Below are positions 8,078-18,404 of a stretch of DNA of 64,000 nucleotides, one piece after another. The position numbers were made by a program, and so were the translations under genes. Each line of letters begins with the position of its first letter. The stretch's first letter is position 1. The notes under the pieces were generated by a model. That model was not told the origin of the DNA and searched no databases. It saw only the letters and a program-made list of their open reading frames with translations. The DNA is from Methanosarcina sp. MSH10X1 (GTDB taxonomy: Archaea; Halobacteriota; Methanosarcinia; Methanosarcinales; Methanosarcinaceae): the NCBI RefSeq assembly GCF_004099695.1, contig NZ_SCHL01000003.1:62001-126000 (forward strand), given 5' to 3'.

Positions 8078-8941
8078 TCAAAAATTCTTTTCTGCACATC
8101 TAAGTACATGCTTCATCAGCATGGCAACGGTTACAGGACCCACCCCGCCAGGGACAGGTGTAATCAGGGCAGCCTTCTTAACCACATTTTCGAAATCTAC
8201 GTCTCCGTACACGCCATCTTTTTCCTGGGTAATGCCCACGTCAAAGATTACTGCCCCTTCCTTTACCATATCGGCTTTGAGAAGGTGTTTCACTCCAGCT
8301 GCAACCACCAGGATATCTGCGCCGAGAGTATATTTTTTAAGGTCATCGGTAAATACGTGACAGACTGAAACGGTTGCGTTCCGGTTAAGGAACATTGCTG
8401 CCATGGGTTTTCCAACAACATTGCTGTGCCCGACAATAACTACGTTTTTGCCTTTGACAGGCACATTATATTCTTCAAGCGCCCGGATAATCCCATGCGG
8501 AGTGCAGGGAACGAGCCCTTCGTCCCCTATCATCAGCTTTCCCATATTGTATGGATGAAAACCGTCCGCATCTTTCTCAGGGGCTATAGCTTCCATTGCT
8601 TCCTGAGGAAGAAGGTGTTTCGGAAGCGGAAGCTGGAGCAGGATTGCGTGCACATCTTTATTTCCGTTAAGACTGTCGATCACGGAGAGAAGTTCCTCCT
8701 GAGTGGTCTCTGTCGGCAGGAAGTGGTCTTCTGCCCGGATGCCAACACGTTCACAGGCTCTATGTTTCAGGCGGACGTACATTCTGGAAGCAGGGTCGTC
8801 GCCTACAAGAACGGTTGCAAGCCCAGGCGTGATTCCGCGGCCGCTTTCCAGGGCTTCAACTCCTGACTCCACCTCGTCTTCAATTTGCTTTGCAAGAACT
8901 TTCCCGTCTATGATCTTTGATTCATAGCCTTCAGTTGACAT
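8078..8941 (-). CDS. folD: Methylene-THF dehydrogenase / methenyl-THF cyclohydrolase
   Basis: A 287-residue bifunctional FolD, which interconverts 5,10-methylene-, methenyl- and 10-formyl-THF with NADP. Visible motifs are the substrate-site Tyr and Lys in [11 protein letters not shown], the LLQLPLP and [10 protein letters not shown] loops, the Rossmann loop [13 protein letters not shown], and the C-terminal [12 protein letters not shown] chose the ATG at 8941 (GGGGTG site nine bases upstream); a TTG 33 bases earlier would overlap glyA. It follows glyA by 26 bases, so the two are almost certainly co-transcribed: SHMT makes methylene-THF and FolD oxidises it to the formyl donor used by PurN. 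Confidence 0.95.
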   Translation of the reverse strand: MSTEGYESKIIDGKVLAKQIEDEVESGVEALESGRGITPGLATVLVGDDPASRMYVRLKHRACERVGIRAEDHFLPTETTQEELLSVIDSLNGNKDVHAILLQLPLPKHLLPQEAMEAIAPEKDADGFHPYNMGKLMIGDEGLVPCTPHGIIRALEEYNVPVKGKNVVIVGHSNVVGKPMAAMFLNRNATVSVCHVFTDDLKKYTLGADILVVAAGVKHLLKADMVKEGAVIFDVGITQEKDGVYGDVDFENVVKKAALITPVPGGVGPVTVAMLMKHVLRCAEKNF

Positions 8942-8967
8942 TGGTAAAAGCACCCCAACCTCTTCAA

Positions 8968-10206
8968 TTAGCAATAGACCGGGAACCTTGAACAGAGTTC
9001 CCTGACCTTGCCACTTGTTTCCGACAGGAGATTATCGTTATCTGCATTCTTGATCGCGATCTCAATATAGTCGGCAATTAATTCCATTTCCTTTTCCTTC
9101 ATACCCCTTGTGGTACAGGCTGGGGTTCCGAGCCTTACTCCGCTCGTGACAAATGGGCTGCGGGTCTCAAAGGGTACCGTGTTTTTATTTGCAATAATTC
9201 CGGCTTTGCTCATGGCGGCTTCTGCGTCTTTACCTGTTATATTCATGTTATTGAGGTTGACAAGCATAAGATGGTTGTCCGTGCCGCCAGACACGATATC
9301 AAAGCCCTTTTCTTTCAGGCATTTGCAGAGGGTTTTCGCGTTCTTTACGGTCTGCATCTGGTCCTGCTTGAATTCCGCACTCATGGCTTCTTTAAAAGCT
9401 ACGGCCTTTCCGGCTATGATATGCATGAGAGGACCGCCCTGAATGCCAGGGAAAACCGCCTTGTTTACACCGGCAGCAAGTTCTTCTGTCTTTGAAATAA
9501 TCATTCCGCCTCTCGGGCCCCGCAGCGTCTTGTGGGTTGTGCTGGTGACGAAGTCTGCGTAAGGCACAGGGCTCTGGTGCACACCTGCAACTACAAGTCC
9601 TGCAATGTGGGCAATGTCAGCAAGCAGATATGCTCCGACCTCGTCAGCAATCTCACGGAATTGTTTGAAATCGATTTCACGAGGATAAGCTGAGGCTCCG
9701 CAAACAATCATTTGAGGTTTGCATTCCTTTGCCTGCTCCAGAAGTGCGGAATAGTCCAGTATTTCAGTCTCTTTACTGACCCCGTAAGGCACAATATTAT
9801 AGAGCTTTCCGGAAAAACTTACCGGGCTGCCGTGGGAAAGATGTCCGCCGTGCGAGAGGTCCATGGACATAATGGTATCTCCTGGCCGCAAAACCGAGAA
9901 ATATACAGCCATGTTCGCCCCTGAACCCGAGTGAGGCTGGACGTTTACATAATTTGCGTTAAAAATTTCCTTTGCCCTGGCAATTGCAAGGTCTTCAGCA
10001 ACGTCTACGAAATCGCAGCCGCCGTAGTATCGCTTGCCGGAATATCCTTCAGCATACTTGTTGGTCAGAATGGAACCCTGAGCTTCCATAACGGCTTTGC
10101 TCGCATAATTTTCGGATGCGATAAGGTTCAATTTAAATTCCTGGCGCTCGGCTTCGTTCTTGATAGCCTCGGACAATTCCGGATCAATTTTTTCAATATA
10201 AGACAT
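8968..10206 (-). CDS. glyA: Serine hydroxymethyltransferase
   Basis: A 412-residue PLP enzyme of the SHMT family; it splits serine to glycine and loads the C1 unit on a pterin. Visible motifs are [37 protein letters not shown], the Asp-containing strand [13 protein letters not shown], and the PLP-lysine motif [15 protein letters not shown]1-carrier specificity (THF versus methanopterin) cannot be read with certainty, but adjacency to folD and the other THF genes argues for THF, and THF-specific SHMT has been reported from M. barkeri. Start ATG 10206 has an AGGTGA site five bases upstream; an upstream in-frame GTG is embedded in that site. Confidence 0.96.
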   Translation of the reverse strand: MSYIEKIDPELSEAIKNEAERQEFKLNLIASENYASKAVMEAQGSILTNKYAEGYSGKRYYGGCDFVDVAEDLAIARAKEIFNANYVNVQPHSGSGANMAVYFSVLRPGDTIMSMDLSHGGHLSHGSPVSFSGKLYNIVPYGVSKETEILDYSALLEQAKECKPQMIVCGASAYPREIDFKQFREIADEVGAYLLADIAHIAGLVVAGVHQSPVPYADFVTSTTHKTLRGPRGGMIISKTEELAAGVNKAVFPGIQGGPLMHIIAGKAVAFKEAMSAEFKQDQMQTVKNAKTLCKCLKEKGFDIVSGGTDNHLMLVNLNNMNITGKDAEAAMSKAGIIANKNTVPFETRSPFVTSGVRLGTPACTTRGMKEKEMELIADYIEIAIKNADNDNLLSETSGKVRELCSRFPVYC

Positions 10207-10615
10207 TACTGTCACCTGTTCACTTAAAATTGTTCAAAATCAAGATTTTTTGTGGCTTGGATTGATGGGTTGTTTAACGCTAACGTGCGCATATATGCAG
10301 GAGCTGCCTGACAGCCTGGAAAGCTCTCAAGAGGCAGGGGCATTCAGCGGTGAGAACCGCCGGATAAGCGGGAGTGTAATCAAACAGGCTCTAAACCTTC
10401 CTGATGGGTGGATTTTTCATACTGAAATTTCAGAACTTCCGGCAAAAAACTCCTGAATATCTTGAAGATAGGAAATTTCGAAACCTGGAAAGCCCTTCTG
10501 GCTGTGAGATTTCGTGGGATACCTATAAGTTTGAATTATTTATAATTATCAGGGATTAATGAAGTTGTTACCCGGTAAAATCTGTTCCGGTTTTGTATTA
10601 TTTTTAAACGTCTGC
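10207..10615. other. Intergenic region between purN and glyA
   Basis: A 400-base spacer likely to contain the glyA promoter. It includes the 10-base palindrome GCATATATGC at 10289-10298 and a short GCGG/CCGC hairpin near 10350. A 68-codon plus-strand frame starting at 10250 has no ribosome-binding site and no recognisable family, so I do not call it. Confidence 0.45.
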
Positions 10616-11224
10616 TTAAGTCCGGGTTACTACATTTCTGCCCTCAATTTTAAGTTTACCCTCGGTAAAGAGCCTGACTGCTTCAGGATATATAACGTGT
10701 TCCTGTTCCAGAATTCTGGCAGTAAGAGCCTCTTCCGTATCTTCGGGAAGCACAGGTACGCACCTCTGGAGGATTATCGGCCCTGAATCCAGACCTTCAT
10801 CTACAAAGTGCACTGTACAACCGGCAACCTTTACCCCGTACTCAAAGGCCTGTTTCTGGGCGTGAAGTCCTTTAAAAGCCGGAAGAAGAGAAGGATGAAT
10901 ATTCATAATTCTGTTCCTGTAGACCTCAATTATTTCGTTTCCCAAAAGCCGGAAATAACCTGCAAGCAGAAGAAGGTCCGTATCGTACCGGTTAAGAATA
11001 TCCAGAATCGCCTTATCATACTCAGCCCGGTCATATTCTTCCGGGTCAAGGAAAACCGTGCTTATTCCGTAATTCCCTGCACGTTCGAGTGCATAGGCAT
11101 TTGCCTTATTGGAAATAACTACATTAATTGCCGCATTCTTTATGTAACCCTTCTCAATGCTGTCCATAATCGCCTGGAGATTCGAACCCCTTCCAGAAAC
11201 CAGCACTGCAATCTTTACCGTCAT
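10616..11224 (-). CDS. purN: Phosphoribosylglycinamide formyltransferase (10-formyl-THF dependent)
   Basis: A 202-residue PurN, the normal bacterial length. It transfers the formyl group of 10-formyl-THF to GAR in purine synthesis. The N-terminal phosphate loop VLVSGRGSNLQAI, the catalytic Asn-His pair in IMNIHPSLLPAFKG and the Asp of HFVDEGLDSGPI are all present. Many archaea use formate-dependent PurT instead, so this gene makes sense only with a THF C1 supply, which folD and glyA just downstream provide. No clear ribosome-binding site is seen, and a TAATATAG box lies about 30-35 bases before the ATG, so it may be leaderless. Confidence 0.95.
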   Translation of the reverse strand: MTVKIAVLVSGRGSNLQAIMDSIEKGYIKNAAINVVISNKANAYALERAGNYGISTVFLDPEEYDRAEYDKAILDILNRYDTDLLLLAGYFRLLGNEIIEVYRNRIMNIHPSLLPAFKGLHAQKQAFEYGVKVAGCTVHFVDEGLDSGPIILQRCVPVLPEDTEEALTARILEQEHVIYPEAVRLFTEGKLKIEGRNVVTRT

Positions 11225-11775
11225 CGAAGCTTTTAGATTGAAACAGTGCTATATTAGGTTTTTGGAACTATGCCCTAAATAACCAGCCGGTTTCTGCCCG
11301 ATACCATAAAGAAAAACCGGAAATTTGTTAAACAGAACCAGGCTAAAATGAAGAGCCCGGAAAATTGTCAGGGCAAGAGCATTTAACCGGAAAAATATCC
11401 GGGCATCCTATAATTTAAGATCCTTGCAGTAGTCACAGTTGCGTCACAACTCTTCTAAAAAATCGTGTTACGTTGTTTTCGATAAAACTTTTTCTCAAAA
11501 GGTTTTCGCTCAAGCACAACCGTTGCGCCGGTTGATCACGCCGTCAAGCCTTTTTCGATAAAGCATGCATTTTTGATCAAACTTTTTTAAAAAAGTTTGC
11601 GATAAAACTTTTTATCAAAAGGTTTTCACTCAAGCACAACCGTTGCGCCGGTTGATCACGCCGTCAAGCCTTTTTCGATAAAGCATGCATTTTTGATCAA
11701 ACTTTTTTAAAAAAGTTTGCGATAAAACTTTTTCTCAAAAGGTTTTCGCTCAAGCCTTTTTTGAAAAGGCTTGTG
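11225..11775. other. Intergenic region made largely of repeat units
   Basis: Separates purN from the upstream HTH regulator gene (same strand). About 11225-11460 is unremarkable sequence with the purN promoter; the rest is the 120-bp tandem repeat described next. Confidence 0.6.
11481..11757. repeat. Hairpin-rich intergenic repeat: two 120-bp tandem copies plus a partial third
   Basis: Copies start at 11481, 11601 and 11721, exactly 120 bases apart; copies 1 and 2 differ at a few positions. Each unit carries the module GATAAAACTTTTTCTCAAAA-GGTTTTCGCTCAAGC, a conserved core CAACCGTTGCGCCGGTTGAT followed by CACGCCG, and the palindrome AAACTTTTTTAAAAAAGTTT. The same modules recur at 14210-14600 and 36520-36700. 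No coding capacity. Confidence 0.9.
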
Positions 11776-12759
11776 TTACGCCCCTTCGTGATTGTCCTTG
11801 CGTTCCTCTATAAAGTCAAGGAGTTCCTCTGAATCGCTTATCCTGTCAAGTTCTTTTTTCTCGATCAGGACCGTATTTTCTACGGATTTTATTTTGGAGC
11901 GCCCGTTGATAATGAATACGGACTGGGTCTCGGTAACGCAGGAAATACTGCTCATCAGATGAGCTCTTTTAATTACGGTCGTATTGAATTCGCTGACTCC
12001 CGTAAGGATAACTGTGGATTTGTCCCGTGAAATGGCTTTGAAAGGAGCCTGCGCAGTAGGTAGAACATCGTATCCGAGCATGGAAATAGTATTAAGGATA
12101 AGGTCTTCCGGCAAAAGCATGAAGGATTTTTCCTGACCTTCGGCTCTGGCTTCCATCTTCTTCCGGGGCTTTCTGCTTCCGCAGGATTTCAGGATATTAA
12201 TTGGCCTTGCAAGCTCCACTCCGAAAATATCCTCCAGATGAAGCACGACATCTATTGATGCGTCCATGCCCTCTTCTTCGTACTTGCTGATAGTTCTCCT
12301 TGAAACCCCTACCATACCAGCAAGGGTGCCAAGAGACATTGACTGATCCATCCTGGCTTTTTTCAGTAGATCTCCTTCTATGGAAACATACAGCCCGCCT
12401 GGAGCTGCTGAAACCAGGGGAGGAACATTTTCAATAAAATAGTCATGGAGGGTCTGCACGTTCAGGGCAAGGATATCGTAGCGCATGTAAACAACGCTGT
12501 CCTCAAGCATCTGGTCTCTGGTCTTTGCCCCCACTACAATAGCAGAGCCTCCAAGATATTCGGCCAGGTACTTCATCTCCCTGGCGGTTTCTTCGTTCAG
12601 GCCGTCAATATTAAATAAAACCTTGCAAAGTAATAGTGTTTCGCCTTTCCGTGCGGCAACGTCAAAACTCCTCGGACGAATATTACAGCGATCGGAAAGT
12701 GCAAAACCTGCACGTGCCAATACATCAATTATTTGACGTATGAGAACTTCTTTTGTCAT
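11776..12759 (-). CDS. HTH-type transcriptional regulator (archaeal conserved family)
   Basis: A 327-residue protein matching the conserved euryarchaeal putative HTH-type regulator family. Residues 1-120 resemble a nuclease-like sensing domain without obvious catalysis. Around residues 125-190 there is an XRE/Cro-type helix-turn-helix (MSLGTLAGMVGVSRRTISKYEEEG), followed by a basic linker (SRKPRKKMEAR) and a C-terminal alpha/beta domain. It presumably binds DNA as a dimer; its targets are unknown. It is divergent from tiaS across 150 bases with TATA-like ATATATAT sequences, so autoregulation is possible. Start ATG 12759. Confidence 0.85.
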   Translation of the reverse strand: MTKEVLIRQIIDVLARAGFALSDRCNIRPRSFDVAARKGETLLLCKVLFNIDGLNEETAREMKYLAEYLGGSAIVVGAKTRDQMLEDSVVYMRYDILALNVQTLHDYFIENVPPLVSAAPGGLYVSIEGDLLKKARMDQSMSLGTLAGMVGVSRRTISKYEEEGMDASIDVVLHLEDIFGVELARPINILKSCGSRKPRKKMEARAEGQEKSFMLLPEDLILNTISMLGYDVLPTAQAPFKAISRDKSTVILTGVSEFNTTVIKRAHLMSSISCVTETQSVFIINGRSKIKSVENTVLIEKKELDRISDSEELLDFIEERKDNHEGA

Positions 12760-12909
12760 TCCGGTATCAATCTCTGTTTGATCATCTATATATATTTTCC
12801 TTTACTTTTGAGAAACCTGATAATATAGAAATACGCCGGAGAATAGCGAAAACCGTATTTATCGGAAACGCATCTGGAAAACTAAAAGGCGAAATGGAAC
12901 CGAAAAAAA
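12760..12909. promoter_or_regulatory. Divergent promoter region of the HTH regulator and tiaS
   Basis: Contains the near-palindromic stretch ATCATCTATATATATTTTCC (12781-12800), which offers a TATA box for the leftward gene, and AT-rich sequence before tiaS. No other feature. Confidence 0.45.
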
Positions 12910-14196
12910 ATGATTATAGGAATTGATGATACTGACTCAAACGACGGAATGTGCACGACATATCTCGGAGCTCTGCTGCTGGACGAACTTCAGGCTTATG
13001 GAACCGTGGAGACCCTCCCGCTCCTTATACGCCTGAATCCGACCATCCCATACAAAACAAGAGGAAATGCTGCAGTAGCCCTGAAGATCAGGACTGACTG
13101 TCCGGAGAAGATAAGGGCTCATGTAGTATCCAGAATAGAAGAACTTGCGCACATGGAGTGCGAAAAAACCAATCCCGGCACGGTCTTTATTCTGGAAAAA
13201 GATTACGAAAGACTCAGCCCTGTCCTGAAGAGCTTTCTGGAGAAAGCCATAAGGGATGTGATCGAAATAAAAGAGGCAAAAAACCTTATTTTGGAATTCG
13301 GGATTTCCTCAAAAGGCTTTAAAAACGGAAGGGGCCTTATAGGCGCCCTTGCTGCCTGCGGGGCCATGTTGAACCTCGAAACATGGGATCACACTTTCGA
13401 ACACCTGGCATACAGGCAAAAAGAAAGCTGGGGAACGCCACGAGAGGTCGAAAAGGAAAGCTTCTTCGAAGCCGACAGGAAGACGTATCCTGGAACCTGG
13501 GATACCGTGGACATCAAAAACAGGCTTGTTGTCTGCGTACCTCACTCAGCCGACCCCGTGCTTTTCGGGATCAGGGGAGAAAACCCTGCAATAGTTACCG
13601 AAGCCGCAGCCCTGATCAGAGCTGAGCCTGTGGAACGTTTTGCCGTATACAGGACAAACCAGGGCACTGACATGCACCTGCTTTCCGTATCGAGTATCGC
13701 ATACATTCAGGATATGCATTCTTACAGGCTCGAAGGCGTAGTTTCGGGAACTCCGAGAACTATTTCCGGTGGGCATGTTATCTTTCCAATCCGGGATAAG
13801 GAAGGAAATGAAATCGACTGCGCAGCCTTTGAACCTACAAAGAATTTCCGGCTGCTTATAAGAAAGCTCAGGCCCGGAGATAGGGTTGCATTGTCGGGAA
13901 GTGTCAGTTCCGGAACTCTCAACATCGAAAAAATCGAGGTAAAAGCGATTGCTTCCCTCTATAAAGAAGAAAACCCGGAGTGCCCTAACTGTGGAAAACA
14001 CATGAAATCCTCAGGCCAGGTTCAGGGCTTCCGCTGTAAAAAATGTGGAACCCATGCCGCCTCAAAGCTTACCTGTGAAGTCAAAAGAGACCTTACCACA
14101 GGACTATACGAAGTCCCGCCCTGCGCCCGCCGACATCTCGCAAAACCCCTGGTCAGGGAACAAAAATCGGACTTAAATATTCACCCTGCCCGCTAA
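12910..14196 (+). CDS. tiaS: tRNA(Ile2) 2-agmatinylcytidine synthetase
   Basis: A 428-residue TiaS. This archaeal enzyme uses ATP and agmatine to modify C34 of the tRNA-Ile with CAU anticodon so that it reads AUA codons. The N-terminal motif IGIDDTDSNDGMCTTYLG and the following NPTIPYKTRGN loop are diagnostic. The middle region FGISSKGFKNGRGLIGALAA belongs to the kinase-like catalytic part. Residues 275-345 form an OB-like domain, and the C-terminus has a zinc ribbon (CPNCGKHM...CKKCGTH). Length is typical. It is an essential single-copy housekeeping gene in archaea. Start ATG 12910. Confidence 0.95.
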   Translation: MIIGIDDTDSNDGMCTTYLGALLLDELQAYGTVETLPLLIRLNPTIPYKTRGNAAVALKIRTDCPEKIRAHVVSRIEELAHMECEKTNPGTVFILEKDYERLSPVLKSFLEKAIRDVIEIKEAKNLILEFGISSKGFKNGRGLIGALAACGAMLNLETWDHTFEHLAYRQKESWGTPREVEKESFFEADRKTYPGTWDTVDIKNRLVVCVPHSADPVLFGIRGENPAIVTEAAALIRAEPVERFAVYRTNQGTDMHLLSVSSIAYIQDMHSYRLEGVVSGTPRTISGGHVIFPIRDKEGNEIDCAAFEPTKNFRLLIRKLRPGDRVALSGSVSSGTLNIEKIEVKAIASLYKEENPECPNCGKHMKSSGQVQGFRCKKCGTHAASKLTCEVKRDLTTGLYEVPPCARRHLAKPLVREQKSDLNIHPAR

Positions 14197-14209
14197 GAAG
14201 AACCGTTGA

Positions 14210-14610
14210 CCCGAAACCGTTGCGCCGGTTTATCACGCTCCGGTTATGTTGGTTTAGATAAATAATTAGTTTTTGATAAAACTTTTTTTGAAAAAGTTTT
14301 CGCTCAAGCCTTTTTGTAAAAGGCTTGCGTTGCGCCGGTCGATCACGCTCCGGTTACACCAGTATAGATAAATCATGAGTTTTTGATAAAACTTTTTCAA
14401 AAAAAGTTTTCGCTCAAGCCTTTTTTGAAAAGGCTTGCGTTGAAACCGTTGCGCCGGTTTATCACGCCGATTGTGACGTTTTCGATAAAGCATAGTTTTT
14501 GATAAAACTTTTTTTGAAAAAGTTTTCGCTCAAGCCTTTTTGTAAAAGGCTTGCGGGCAAGGATTTTTGTAAAAGGCTTGCGGGCAAGCCATTTTAAAAG
14601 GGCTGCGGGG
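14210..14610. repeat. Hairpin-rich intergenic repeat, three units plus tail
   Basis: Between the convergent genes tiaS and nadE. Units of about 110-116 bases begin near 14213, 14328 and 14440. Each has a core GTTGCGCCGG-TTATCACGC, then two strong hairpins: AAAACTTTTT/AAAAAGTTTT and CAAGCCTTTT/AAAAGGCTTG. Extra copies of the last hairpin half (GTAAAAGGCTTGCGGGCAAG) trail to 14600. With T-runs on both strands it may serve as a bidirectional terminator. Same family as 11481-11757 and 36520-36700. Confidence 0.85.
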
Positions 14611-15358
14611 GGGTTTTTCTTTTATGCTCGCTTCTTTCAATACGGCTCATTACTGAATTCAGTTGTTCTGGAGAGATTTCGAGCGTGCTCAGGATGATTT
14701 CGGGATCTTCATTCTGCTCAAGCATTTTGAGTACCTGATCTACTTTTACGTAGGAAATTCCGAGCTCGGCTTCATCGGTCTGGCCTGCCCAGAGCCCTGC
14801 TGAGGGTTTTTTGGTGATAAGGGAATCAGGAACCCCAAACCTGCGGGAGAGCTCCCAGACTTCGGTTTTATAAAGCCCGCCTATGGGTTCGAGATCAACG
14901 CCGCCATCGCCATATTTCGTGAAATAGCCAAGCAAGATCTCAGTTTTGTTGCCGGTTCCTATGACCAGACGATTCATCCGGTTTGCATGGAAGTAGAGAA
15001 GGGACATCCTGATCCTTGCTTTCAGGTTACCCATTGAGAGTCGGTCTGCGGATTCACTGCCAGCGGCTGCAGCCGTGAAAGCCGAAATAATTCCTGAAAT
15101 GTCAATAGTCCGAAACTCAATATCCAGCCAGCTTGCAAGAGCCTTTGCATCTTCGCTGTCTTCGGCAGGAGTAAGGCCGGGCTCGGGCATATGGATTCCG
15201 AGCACTTTATCATTTCCCAGAGCTTTTACGGCAAACGTTGCGGCAAGGGCTGAATCTATTCCCCCACTGATACCTACAACGGCTCCGTTCACACCTGCTT
15301 TAAGAGTCTCGTTACGGATAAAATCAATAATTCTGTTCTGTGCGATTTCAAGGTTCAT
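14594..15358 (-). CDS. nadE: NH3-dependent NAD+ synthetase
   Basis: A 254-residue N-type ATP pyrophosphatase that amidates nicotinic acid adenine dinucleotide with ammonia. The PP-loop SGGIDSA is at residues 31-37. Other family features are GNLKARIRMSLLYF, the VIGTGNKTE motif, KYGDGGVDLEPIGGLYKT, and the KPSAGLWAGQTDEAELG loop. No glutaminase domain is present. I prefer the ATG at 15358 because Methanosarcina relatives begin with a similar MNLE sequence as I recall it; an in-frame GTG at 15388 would add ten residues. Its 3' end lies in the repeat array, converging on tiaS. Confidence 0.93.
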   Translation of the reverse strand: MNLEIAQNRIIDFIRNETLKAGVNGAVVGISGGIDSALAATFAVKALGNDKVLGIHMPEPGLTPAEDSEDAKALASWLDIEFRTIDISGIISAFTAAAAGSESADRLSMGNLKARIRMSLLYFHANRMNRLVIGTGNKTEILLGYFTKYGDGGVDLEPIGGLYKTEVWELSRRFGVPDSLITKKPSAGLWAGQTDEAELGISYVKVDQVLKMLEQNEDPEIILSTLEISPEQLNSVMSRIERSEHKRKTPPQPF

Positions 15359-15927
15359 GCTGTCAATTCCCGGGTATTCGTCAGGCACATAATTCGAAAG
15401 GATTCAAGATCCTGAGAACTCACGCTCCTGATAGCTCAAGATCTTAACAATGGCAGATTTGAAAGATATGGGGTTTAAGTGGCTAATTAAGAGAATTAAA
15501 TAATTTTATACACAGAAGCTTTAAATATATAAATCCTCAGAGGAAAACGTGGATAGGGTAAACTTATTTAAGAAATGGAAGATATAGGGAGTAATATATC
15601 CCGGGCAATATAATATAAATAACTGATTATCAAATGTACCTCTAACCGACAAAATCATTGTCCGGATAGGGTACAGGCATAAAAGGGGGTGTATTAGGAT
15701 AGGAAGACTGGATAGAAAATTCAAAATCCAGGTTGTTCCGCAACAAACCCTCCGGGACAAAAATTTCCCTTATCAAAGGCATTGAAATAAAAAGACATCT
15801 AATATAGAAAACAGGTAGTTCCGCAATACGTAGACCGGAAGAATCTAAAAAATCCGGTATCCGTTTATTTTATGTGATTATTGAATAAAGGTTACAATCA
15901 AAAAGACAACTATTTTCGGGATGATCT
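15359..15927. other. Divergent intergenic region, nadE / cdc48
   Basis: No gene. AT-rich with TATA-like stretches, for example CTTTAAATATATAAATCC at 15520-15537. A 79-codon minus-strand frame here is AT-driven, lacks a ribosome-binding site and is not called. Confidence 0.5.
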
Positions 15928-18255
15928 ATGGAAGAAATACAGTTGAAGGTTGAAAAGGCATATCCTATCGACCTTGGAAGAGGAATTATCCGACTTGACC
16001 CTACAACCTTGCTGAAACTTCAGCTCTCGCCAGGCGATATCGTGGAAATCAGGGGGAAGAAAAAGACCACGGCAAAGGTATGGAGAGCCGACAGGCAGGA
16101 TTGGGATCAGGGACTTGTGAGAATTGACAACTTCATCCGGCAAAATGCAGGTGTTTCCATAGGAGAGAAGGTAACGATTAAAAAGGTTGAAGCCCCGGAG
16201 GCGAAGAAACTTATTCTTGCGCTTCCGGAAAGTATGATGCAGGGGGGGCCTGAACTTCAGTTCGGGGAACATGCAAATGAGATCATAAAACGGCATATCC
16301 TAAAAAGGCCGGTTTTCAGGGGAGACATTATTCCTATAATAAATTCGATGTCACAGCCAATGACAGAGTCCCTGACTACAAGCCAGGTAATCCCTCTGGT
16401 TGCGGTTGAGACCGAACCTTCAAACACAATTGTCCTTATCACGGAAGCAACGCTTATCGAGCTTCGCAAAAAGCCGGTACAGGGGTACGAAAAAGCAACC
16501 CGGGGCGTAACCACCTATGAAGACATAGGAGGGCTTGGGGATGAGATCATGCGCGTCCGGGAAATGATAGAGCTGCCCATGAAGCATCCTGAGCTTTTCG
16601 GGCACCTTAATATCGAGCCTCCGAAAGGAGTTATCCTCTATGGCCCGCCCGGAACCGGAAAAACCCTGATCGCAAAAGCCGTGGCTAATGAGTCAGGAGC
16701 AAGTTTCCATTACATTGCAGGCCCTGAAATTGTAGGAAAGTTCTATGGAGAAAGCGAAGAAAGGCTAAGGAAGATTTTCGAAGAGGCAACCCAGGACGCG
16801 CCATCGGTTATTTTCATTGATGAAATCGATTCCATTGCCCCGAAAAGGGAAAACGTTACAGGGGAAGTGGAAAGGCGTGTGGTAGCCCAGCTTCTGACCC
16901 TGCTTGACGGGATGGTGGAGAGAGGCCAGGTTGTGGTTATAGGCGCCACCAATCGTGTGGACGCCATTGATCCGGCACTCAGGAGGCCAGGCCGCTTTGA
17001 CAGAGAAATCCATATAGGTGTGCCTGATACCAAGGACAGGTACGAGATCCTGCAGATCCATACAAGAGGTATGCCCATAGAGGGGCACTCAGGCACCGAG
17101 GAAGGCGGAGAAGCCGAACTTGGGGTTGATGAGGCTGCCCTGGAAAGGGAGAGAAAGGAAAAGACGGATAAGTACCTCATGTATCTGGCTGAACGGACTC
17201 AGGGTTTTGTAGGCGCTGACCTGCTGGCTCTCGTGCAGGAAGCTGCCATGCGGTGCCTGAGGGAAAATCTGCCTGACCTTGACCTCGAAAAGGAAGCAAT
17301 TCCACCTGAAAGGCTGGAAAAAATCATTGTAACCAGGAGAAACTTTGAGGATGCCCTGATGGAAGCCGAACCCTCAGCTCTCAGAGAGATTTTTGTGGAA
17401 ATGCCTACAGTTACCTGGGATGATGTGGGAGGGCTGGATGAAGCAAAGCAGTCCATTATTGAGGCTGTGGAGTGGCCTATTAAAAGCCCGGAGAAATTCG
17501 CCAGGATGGGTATAAAGGCTCCAAGGGGGATTCTGCTTTACGGCCCGCCAGGAACTGGAAAGACACTGATAGCCCAGGCGGTTTCCAGGGAGTCCAATGC
17601 TAACTTTATAAGCGTCAAAGGTCCTGAAATGTTCTCCAAGTGGCTTGGGGAATCGGAAAAAGCTATCCGAGAAACCTTCAAAAAAGCCCGGCAGGTCGCT
17701 CCATGTGTGATTTTCTTTGACGAGATCGATTCGGTTGCCTCTATGCCAGGAATGGAGTCTACGGATAGCCGCACTTCCGAGAGAGTGCTCAACCAGCTCC
17801 TGACCGAAATGGATGGGCTTGAATCCCTCAGGGACGTGGTGGTAATTGCCGCAACTAACCGCCCTAACCTGCTAGATCCTGCAATCCTGCGACCCGGACG
17901 TTTTGACCGGCTGGTGTACCTGGGTTCTCCTGACAGGAAAGGCAGGCTCAAAATCTTCAGGATCCATACAAATGACATGCCCCTCGCTGAGGATGTGGAT
18001 CTTGAGACACTTGCCGATATAACTGAGGGGTACGTGGGAGCTGATATCGAGTCCGTATGCAGGGAAGCCGTGATGATTGCTCTCAGGGAGAACTTCGATG
18101 TCGAAAACGTGGAAATGCGGCACTTCAGGGAAGCTCTCAAGAAGGTAAAACCAACAATTACGGAGAATATTGCTCAGTTCTACGAAAAGATCGAGGCGCA
18201 GTTCAGGGGAGGCCAGAAACTCACAGAAACAGCCGGTTATATCGGGTACAGGTAA
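15928..18255 (+). CDS. CDC48/VAT family AAA+ ATPase
   Basis: A 775-residue homologue of eukaryotic p97/Cdc48 and archaeal VAT. Residues 1-190 form the substrate-binding N domain. The D1 ring has Walker A GPPGTGKT at 239-246 and Walker B FIDEID near 296-301. The D2 ring has GPPGTGKT at 539-546 and FFDEID near 595-600. Arginine fingers ([10 protein letters not shown] and ILRPGRFDR) are intact in both. It unfolds ubiquitin-like-tagged or aggregated proteins, often for the proteasome. Between D1 subdomains there is a 35-residue acidic insert ([12 protein letters not shown]..). The ATG at 15928 follows GGGATGA. It stands alone as a transcription unit except possibly for the PRC-barrel gene 150 bases downstream. 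Confidence 0.96.
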   Translation: MEEIQLKVEKAYPIDLGRGIIRLDPTTLLKLQLSPGDIVEIRGKKKTTAKVWRADRQDWDQGLVRIDNFIRQNAGVSIGEKVTIKKVEAPEAKKLILALPESMMQGGPELQFGEHANEIIKRHILKRPVFRGDIIPIINSMSQPMTESLTTSQVIPLVAVETEPSNTIVLITEATLIELRKKPVQGYEKATRGVTTYEDIGGLGDEIMRVREMIELPMKHPELFGHLNIEPPKGVILYGPPGTGKTLIAKAVANESGASFHYIAGPEIVGKFYGESEERLRKIFEEATQDAPSVIFIDEIDSIAPKRENVTGEVERRVVAQLLTLLDGMVERGQVVVIGATNRVDAIDPALRRPGRFDREIHIGVPDTKDRYEILQIHTRGMPIEGHSGTEEGGEAELGVDEAALERERKEKTDKYLMYLAERTQGFVGADLLALVQEAAMRCLRENLPDLDLEKEAIPPERLEKIIVTRRNFEDALMEAEPSALREIFVEMPTVTWDDVGGLDEAKQSIIEAVEWPIKSPEKFARMGIKAPRGILLYGPPGTGKTLIAQAVSRESNANFISVKGPEMFSKWLGESEKAIRETFKKARQVAPCVIFFDEIDSVASMPGMESTDSRTSERVLNQLLTEMDGLESLRDVVVIAATNRPNLLDPAILRPGRFDRLVYLGSPDRKGRLKIFRIHTNDMPLAEDVDLETLADITEGYVGADIESVCREAVMIALRENFDVENVEMRHFREALKKVKPTITENIAQFYEKIEAQFRGGQKLTETAGYIGYR

Positions 18256-18404
18256 GAGTTTGAACGGGTAATGCTTTAAAGGAACAACTTTTAAAAGGAA
18301 AAAGTTTTAAAGAACCTGGTTTCAAATGGAATAAAATATTTGAAATGAAAAATCCAGCTTTACCCATAACTCTCATAACACGCTGCGACGGAGATACGAT
18401 AAAA

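Noticed and set aside
10250-10456. 68-codon plus-strand frame between glyA and purN
   Set aside because: No ribosome-binding site, no recognisable domain, and it lies in the probable glyA promoter region.
11168-11200. GGAGATTCGAACCCC, a tRNA-like motif
   Set aside because: It is inside purN, coding for the phosphate loop on the other strand.
11481-11757. CRISPR or IS element
   Set aside because: Repeats are contiguous 120-bp units with no unique spacers and no transposase or terminal inverted repeats.
15521-15760. 79-codon minus-strand frame between nadE and cdc48
   Set aside because: AT-rich promoter sequence, no initiation signal, no family.
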